Shown here: positions 1 through 64,000 of the stretch, piece after piece | Layout: every line of letters starts with the position of its first letter | How positions within the stretch are numbered: the first letter of the stretch is position 1 | Assembly (NCBI GenBank): GCA_054601695.1 | Contig: BAAHQB010000003.1 | Coordinates: forward strand, 1,736,001 to 1,800,000 | Direction: 5' to 3' | Source of the DNA: Amorphochlora amoebiformis | Lineage: Eukaryota; Cercozoa; Chlorarachniophyceae | DNA: 64,000 nucleotides | Position numbers and translations under genes: made by a program | Notes under the pieces: model-generated | Database searches by the model: none | What the model was told of the DNA's origin: nothing | Seen by the model: the letters and a program-made list of their open reading frames with translations, nothing else

Positions 1-132
1 AGTCAATCCATACTCTAAGGGCCTCGTCACGGTCCTCGTCGCTGCCGCTTTTTGTAAGCGTTACTCTCGAGCTGTTGATGTAAATACTATTTCTACATTT
101 TCTAGAATTTGCGAATTGCCAATAATATTCTA
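1..132. other. Possible coding end at left edge
   Basis: The first 60 bases have balanced composition and are open on both strands. On the minus strand they read SGSDEDRDEALRVWID after a possible acceptor (caaaaag). On the plus strand two frames are open, to stops near 80 and 132. Because the neighbouring minus-strand gene ends at 599 and genes here alternate, the tail of a convergent plus-strand gene is plausible. I cannot choose between these readings. Confidence 0.25.
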
Positions 133-598
133 GATATTTCTACAATTGTCGTGATAATACAAAAGTCAATACTAATCTAGTCATGAGTGGTACTCGGACT
201 AGTCTTAGTATCATTTGATGATGATGATGTTATCTTACGTTATCGATGTTTCCGCTAGCTATTGAGCTAAACACAGTCAAACTAGTTGAACACATTTAGT
301 ACTACATCTTATCAATGACTACTGGGTATGCGTATAGTGATAAACCTCTAGAGACCTAGTAGATCTAGCAGATAAACACCTCTAGTAGTCATAACAATGA
401 TCATGGAGCCGGATACATGCTACATTTTATGACCGTATGATGATTGTAAGGTTTGCCGCGGGTGAATCTAGTGAATGGAGGTATTGTACAATAATCTCGT
501 TAACATGCATGGTGCCACACGGCTCCGTAGTTTGATTTCTTGCTGCATTGAAAGTTAATTTTCTAGCAAGGACTCCAGTTGCTCGTTTGATATGACAC
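133..598. other. CTAG-rich intergenic DNA downstream of the kinase gene
   Basis: There is no TA microsatellite and no supported exon. Many CTAG tetramers occur (for example tctagaat, ttctagat, actagtc, gctagct, and several in 345-395). The same texture fills the other two 3' intergenic regions at 41640-42430 and 59881-60725. Confidence 0.6.
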
Positions 599-41056
<40,458 letters not shown>

Positions 41057-41195
41057 TCAGAGGTATACATGTACTGGAAAATAAGTAAATCTAAATACAC
41101 ATAATTGTACATATAATTGAATTTGTATAAACGTATATCGTAAGTATGTATATATATATATATATATACCTATTTATATATGTGTGTGTGTGTGT

Positions 41196-41239
<44 letters not shown>

Positions 41240-41241
41240 TG

Positions 41242-41275
<34 letters not shown>

Positions 41276-41396
41276 ACATATATACATATATATATATACA
41301 TATACATACAGTAGTATTAACACATACATCTTCACATATTTATATTTATATGTACACATACGTACACATATATATGTGTGTGTGTGTGTGTATATA

Positions 41397-41437
<41 letters not shown>

Positions 41438-41572
41438 TGTATTATATATATATATATATATGCACATATATGTACAACAATATTCGTATGCATATAATAT
41501 ATTTTGTAAGTACTAGGAATATTACATATATATATATATATATATATATACGTATATATACATAAGCATGTA

Positions 41573-41609
<37 letters not shown>

Positions 41610-42272
41610 TTATATATCAAATTACATATATATATATGTATTAATATTTTCATACATATTCATAAACCTGCTACAACCGACATGTAAACCCAATTCGAAC
41701 CTCTATCAAAATTAGGTAACGCTCGAGAGGAATTGCTAGGGTGACTGAGTACATCTGTTACAAGTTACGGCGTATTTCATTGCAAATCATTCATTTTAAC
41801 GGTTGATCACTGTCTCTAGTGTCTAGACTGTCGTGATTACTCGAAATGAAATCGGATTTTCTAGATGTTCGTACTGTTCTGAATAAGCTCTTACAAGAAA
41901 AAAGTTTAAAGAATAAGCCGAAAGGTCGCCTATAGCAGCTAGACATTGTCAGGAATCACTAGTACGTCACAGTTATGGCAAACCCGCGGCGATTAGTATG
42001 AAGAAGCATAGTCAAGTTGCTAGTTAGGCTTCACATCAGGTTTACCAAAAACTGTTTTCATATCCGCTAGATTCGGCCACATATCTACTCCTCTAGGATA
42101 TCCTAGATATCACTGAATTAACAAATTGATAGTGACTCTAGATTAGTACTCATGTTACCTAGGTTACAGGTAGTAAATGGTATACTACTAGTACTACCGG
42201 ACGACTGAGTACTAACTAGACTTGATCATGGTATATGTGTGTATTTACATATAGTACTGAGACATATATACT

Positions 42273-42305
<33 letters not shown>

Positions 42306-42441
42306 TTAGCTTATGTGTCAATCTAGTCAATATAGGCATCAAGAAAATATAGATTATCTACACGCCAGCATTAAGCTTAATTAAATTGACTCACGCAAAA
42401 GCAACGCAGGCGTGGTTCTAGGTGGTTATACTAAATAGCAA
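41057..42441. other. Convergent intergenic region between GST and TPR genes
   Basis: The first 580 bases are (TA)n and (GT)n filler. From about 41640 the sequence becomes complex, without microsatellite except 42275-42305, and is rich in CTAG tetramers. No exon is seen. Both flanking genes end here, so it should hold both 3' UTRs and terminators. Confidence 0.6.
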
Positions 42442-43977
42442 TCATGAATTGTACCTTGGATTAATCTTCCCCTTCAACCAATGGTACCTCTCATTAGCCG
42501 GCTTGAACGACGGATCGAGCTCCAAGGCCCGCGAAATGTCGGTGAAAGCTCCAGTCATATTGAGGAGCTTTAGACGAGACTCCGCCCGATTGTATCGATA
42601 AATTGCTGCATCGCACATGTTGATGGCTATTGTGTGCTCGATTTCTGCATTCTTGTAGTCCATATAGTTCGCTAGTGCAAGGCCCCTCTCGTTCCGAAGA
42701 ACGGCGATCTGTGACTTCGTGTATTTGTACGACGCGGAGCCTTTCTCGTTGGCAGAGCAGAATACCTTGAGTGTCAGCTCAAAGGTCGCAAGAGCCTTTG
42801 CATTATCACCAGATTCCAAAAGAGCCCTCGATAAGTTGACCCAATATTCTGTACATTGAGAATCGCGCGCTACAGCTTTTTCGAAGCAAAGGATCGCGTC
42901 CCCGTACTTGCGAGCGACGAGGAGATTCACCCCGACATCGTTGAGAGTCACAGCGAGCTGGCGTTCGATCTCTTTGAGCTCTTCCGGCATTGGTTCGTCC
43001 TCTCTTTCTTCAAAAAGATTAACGGCCACCTTCAGATCTGAGATAGCATCCGTGAACTTGTTGAGATGCCGGTGGACGGTCGCCCGGAGGCGATATGCCT
43101 TGATCGTCGGCTCCAGCTCAATCGACATGTTCAGGCGTGTGATAGCCTTGTGGCTCTCCTTGCTCAAAAAGAAGGCCGCCGCTTCATTGTACAGTACACG
43201 TGACATATCTCGGAGAGAGTTCTCTAGTCTCTTGGCCTGGATATTGTCTGGCTCGGCCTTCAGGGAGGTCTCTATGTCCGAGAGAGCGAGCATGAACTTG
43301 CGCGTGCTGAGGAAGATTTTCGCTCTCATGAGGCGACCGGGGATATGTGACGGGTTTTTCTTGAGAATATGCTCCACCTCCGTGAGTGCAGACTGGTACA
43401 TATGCTGATGAAACCACACCCTGATTCTCCCCATGCGATAGTCGTGCGATTTTGGGTCGTTCTTGATTGCCTCCTTGTACGCCGTGCCTGCCTTCTCCCA
43501 ATTACCCTCCTCAAGACATGCGTTCCCCCGGGCGTAATAGAGACCGGCCAATCGTCTTTTGGATTGCATGTGCTGTGGATCTAAGCTCACAGCCCGACGG
43601 TAGTTAATAACTGCAGACTGAAGGTCGCACAGCTTGATGTAGATCTCTGCACGACGACGGTACAATTCAGCGTTCATAGGCTGATAGCACACACATTCGT
43701 CAAGAAATTTGGAGTCAACAGACCGTCGTTGGCGTCGATCAGTCAAATGTCTCACCTTGAGGAAAATAGCGGACGACAGCGCGGAGATTGCGAGGTCCAG
43801 CTTGCCCTCGGCATAGTGCATCTCGGACTCGTCTGTGCGCCCACCGGACGCGACAGCGATGTGGCGCGTCCCCACGTACTTCTTCCCTTGTTTCTCCGAG
43901 CTGAGGGCATCCACCGAATGCGCCATCCCGAAGGTCGGTAACTGCAACGCCTTGTTGGAATGAGGAGACAAGGACAC
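42442..43977 (-). CDS. Intronless tetratricopeptide-repeat protein, TTC16-like
   Basis: A single 511-codon frame on the minus strand ends in TGA. It holds about ten TPR helix pairs from about residue 60 to 505, for example AELYRRRAEIYIKLCDL, GNACLEEGNWEKAGTAYKEA, YRLRATVHRHLNKFTDAI, GVNLLVARKYGDAILCFEKA and YRYNRAESRLKLLNMTGAF. There is no catalytic domain, signal peptide or membrane segment, so it is a scaffold. Repeat order and spacing, with a variable N-terminus and a final repeat ending near ALELDPSF, recall TTC16-type ciliary TPR proteins; this is family resemblance only. I chose the first ATG (43977). ATG 43926 would remove 17 poorly conserved residues. Base composition is balanced and there is no TA filler, unlike every neighbour. 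It is divergent from the HAD gene (158 bp apart) and convergent with the GST gene. Confidence 0.93.
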   Translation of the reverse strand: MSLSPHSNKALQLPTFGMAHSVDALSSEKQGKKYVGTRHIAVASGGRTDESEMHYAEGKLDLAISALSSAIFLKVRHLTDRRQRRSVDSKFLDECVCYQPMNAELYRRRAEIYIKLCDLQSAVINYRRAVSLDPQHMQSKRRLAGLYYARGNACLEEGNWEKAGTAYKEAIKNDPKSHDYRMGRIRVWFHQHMYQSALTEVEHILKKNPSHIPGRLMRAKIFLSTRKFMLALSDIETSLKAEPDNIQAKRLENSLRDMSRVLYNEAAAFFLSKESHKAITRLNMSIELEPTIKAYRLRATVHRHLNKFTDAISDLKVAVNLFEEREDEPMPEELKEIERQLAVTLNDVGVNLLVARKYGDAILCFEKAVARDSQCTEYWVNLSRALLESGDNAKALATFELTLKVFCSANEKGSASYKYTKSQIAVLRNERGLALANYMDYKNAEIEHTIAINMCDAAIYRYNRAESRLKLLNMTGAFTDISRALELDPSFKPANERYHWLKGKINPRYNS

Positions 43978-44135
43978 GTGTTCACTGAGATATGACCGAA
44001 TTATTATTATATTGCGAAAAGTTAAAATTTACCGCGCAAATCTGCTTACAGAATGGAGCGTCACGGTTCCACGTGGGAGTATCACGCGTAAACTAGTGCA
44101 ATATCACGCTGATACAGGGCTATGTCACAGGGGAG
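43978..44135. promoter_or_regulatory. 158-bp divergent promoter, TPR gene and HAD gene
   Basis: Two start codons face outward with only 158 bp between them, so both 5' UTRs and core promoters must share it. It holds a CACGTG core within ccacgtggg (about 44080) and an AT-rich patch (tattattatatt). Joint regulation of the two genes is an inference. Confidence 0.6.
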
Positions 44136-59880
<15,745 letters not shown>

Positions 59881-60725
59881 TTTACTAGATATCAACAACA
59901 GTGCAAAGTTCGAACTAAGCGCCTCGAAAACCTAGAAAACGAAAGAAACCTTAGGTCTAGCTTCACCGCAGCGCCTCTCAAAGTTTCGAACAGTGTCAAT
60001 GTCAATCTGCCGTGTGACGTCCTCAGACCATTGTTAAAAGCTAGACAAGTACTTGACGTAGTTCTAGTAACTAAATACAATTGTTTTTATATATAGAAAA
60101 CGTAAAAAGAATATATACACTAGATATGTCTAGTATGTGTGCTAGGTGTGTGTGTGTGTGCTGGATATAATGGGTGTATTACATATAATCATCGTCAGAG
60201 CTAGAGCTTTGTGAGTACGTACTACTACTAGTACTTGTACTACTAGACTAGACTGAAGGTATATCAGAAGCTAGATAAGCCTAGTACTTACGCACAGCAC
60301 TTAGTAGTTTTAGATCTAGTCTAGCTAGTAGATCCAGACATTTCAATTTATTTTTGGGTGATTTTGGCTAAACTAGTAAATAGTAATAGTTTTCGACAAT
60401 CTAGACCGTCCGTACATACTATGACTATACTAGTATATATAAACTAAACTGTGTAAGGCTAGAAGGGCCTAGAAGGTTAGAAGGCAACGAAAAACAATCA
60501 TAATAATTAGATAAAAAAACAGCAAACACGTGTGGAATCCCGCGTCGCAATCACTAGTTTTGTCCAGTTTATTGAATGAACCTCCTAGATGTCGACAGTC
60601 TGATGGATTGTCTGGTGGAGGGTCTGGTGGACGGTCTGTTGATTGAACTTCCTTCTTGTGGGCCATTTCTTAGGAGAAATTTTGGCAGTCTGATGGACAT
60701 TCTATCTAGTGCCATAATCTTTCTG
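59881..60725. other. Convergent CTAG-rich intergenic region between HAD gene and right-edge gene
   Basis: CTAG tetramers are very dense, especially at 60105-60460, with clusters such as tactactagactagac and atctagtctagctag. No coding exon is supported. Both flanking genes end at its borders (TGA at 59878-59880 on plus, TAG at 60726-60728 on minus). Confidence 0.65.
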
Positions 60726-63790
<3,065 letters not shown>

Positions 63791-63817
63791 CTGTACCATA
63801 TACATATATATATACAC

Positions 63818-63858
<41 letters not shown>

Positions 63859-63877
63859 TATATGTATGTATATAATA

Positions 63878-63924
<47 letters not shown>

Positions 63925-64000
63925 TATCCACACAAATTATGCACAATCACTCACCGCTCAAACTCACTCCTACATTCTCTTTTTCTCGAAATCTCTCTCT

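Overview
This is nuclear DNA of a eukaryote, very probably a single-celled one. Genes are cut into tiny exons (15-117 nt) by GT-AG introns that are swollen with (TA)n microsatellite, long (GA)n/(CT)n tracts and interstitial TTAGGG/CCCTAA telomere-type arrays. Nearly all long open frames here are microsatellite artefacts (poly Tyr-Ile, Ser-Leu, Arg-Glu, Arg-Val, Asn-Pro). The real genes appear only when islands of complex sequence are joined across splice sites with matching phase. I cannot name the species. Clues are TTAGGG-type repeats, a tyrosine-kinase-like catalytic domain next to an SH3-like domain (best known from holozoans, not exclusive to them), and a TPR protein resembling a ciliary family (suggesting a flagellate).

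Layout, left to right. (1) 1-598: CTAG-rich intergenic DNA. (2) 599-30102, minus: a 29.5-kb gene that I assemble from 31 exons into a phase-consistent 1,926-nt CDS (641 aa): coiled coil, SH3-like domain, tyrosine-kinase-like domain, leucine-rich repeats. (3) 30103-30923: divergent promoter region. (4) 30924-41056, plus: 12-exon glutathione S-transferase, 657 nt (218 aa), essentially complete. (5) 41057-42441: convergent intergenic region. (6) 42442-43977, minus: intronless 511-aa TPR protein. (7) 43978-44135: 158-bp divergent promoter. (8) 44136-59880, plus: 17-exon HAD-superfamily IIA protein, 987 nt (328 aa). (9) 59881-60725: convergent CTAG-rich intergenic region. (10) 60726 to about 63790, minus: the 3' part of an unrecognised multi-exon gene running off the right edge. 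Genes thus alternate divergent/convergent.

The most unusual property is 'exon-boundary stutter'. Many exons are accompanied, in the adjoining intron, by 1 to about 10 direct copies of just one exon end plus its splice site, separated by (TA)n. Donor-side copies lie downstream and acceptor-side copies upstream, so the true exon is always outermost. The pattern recurs in all four intron-containing genes. Other features of note are sense-strand-biased giant polypyrimidine tracts, telomere repeats that supply splice signals, and one microexon-plus-intron segment shared between the kinase gene and the HAD gene. No operon-like functional link between neighbours is evident.
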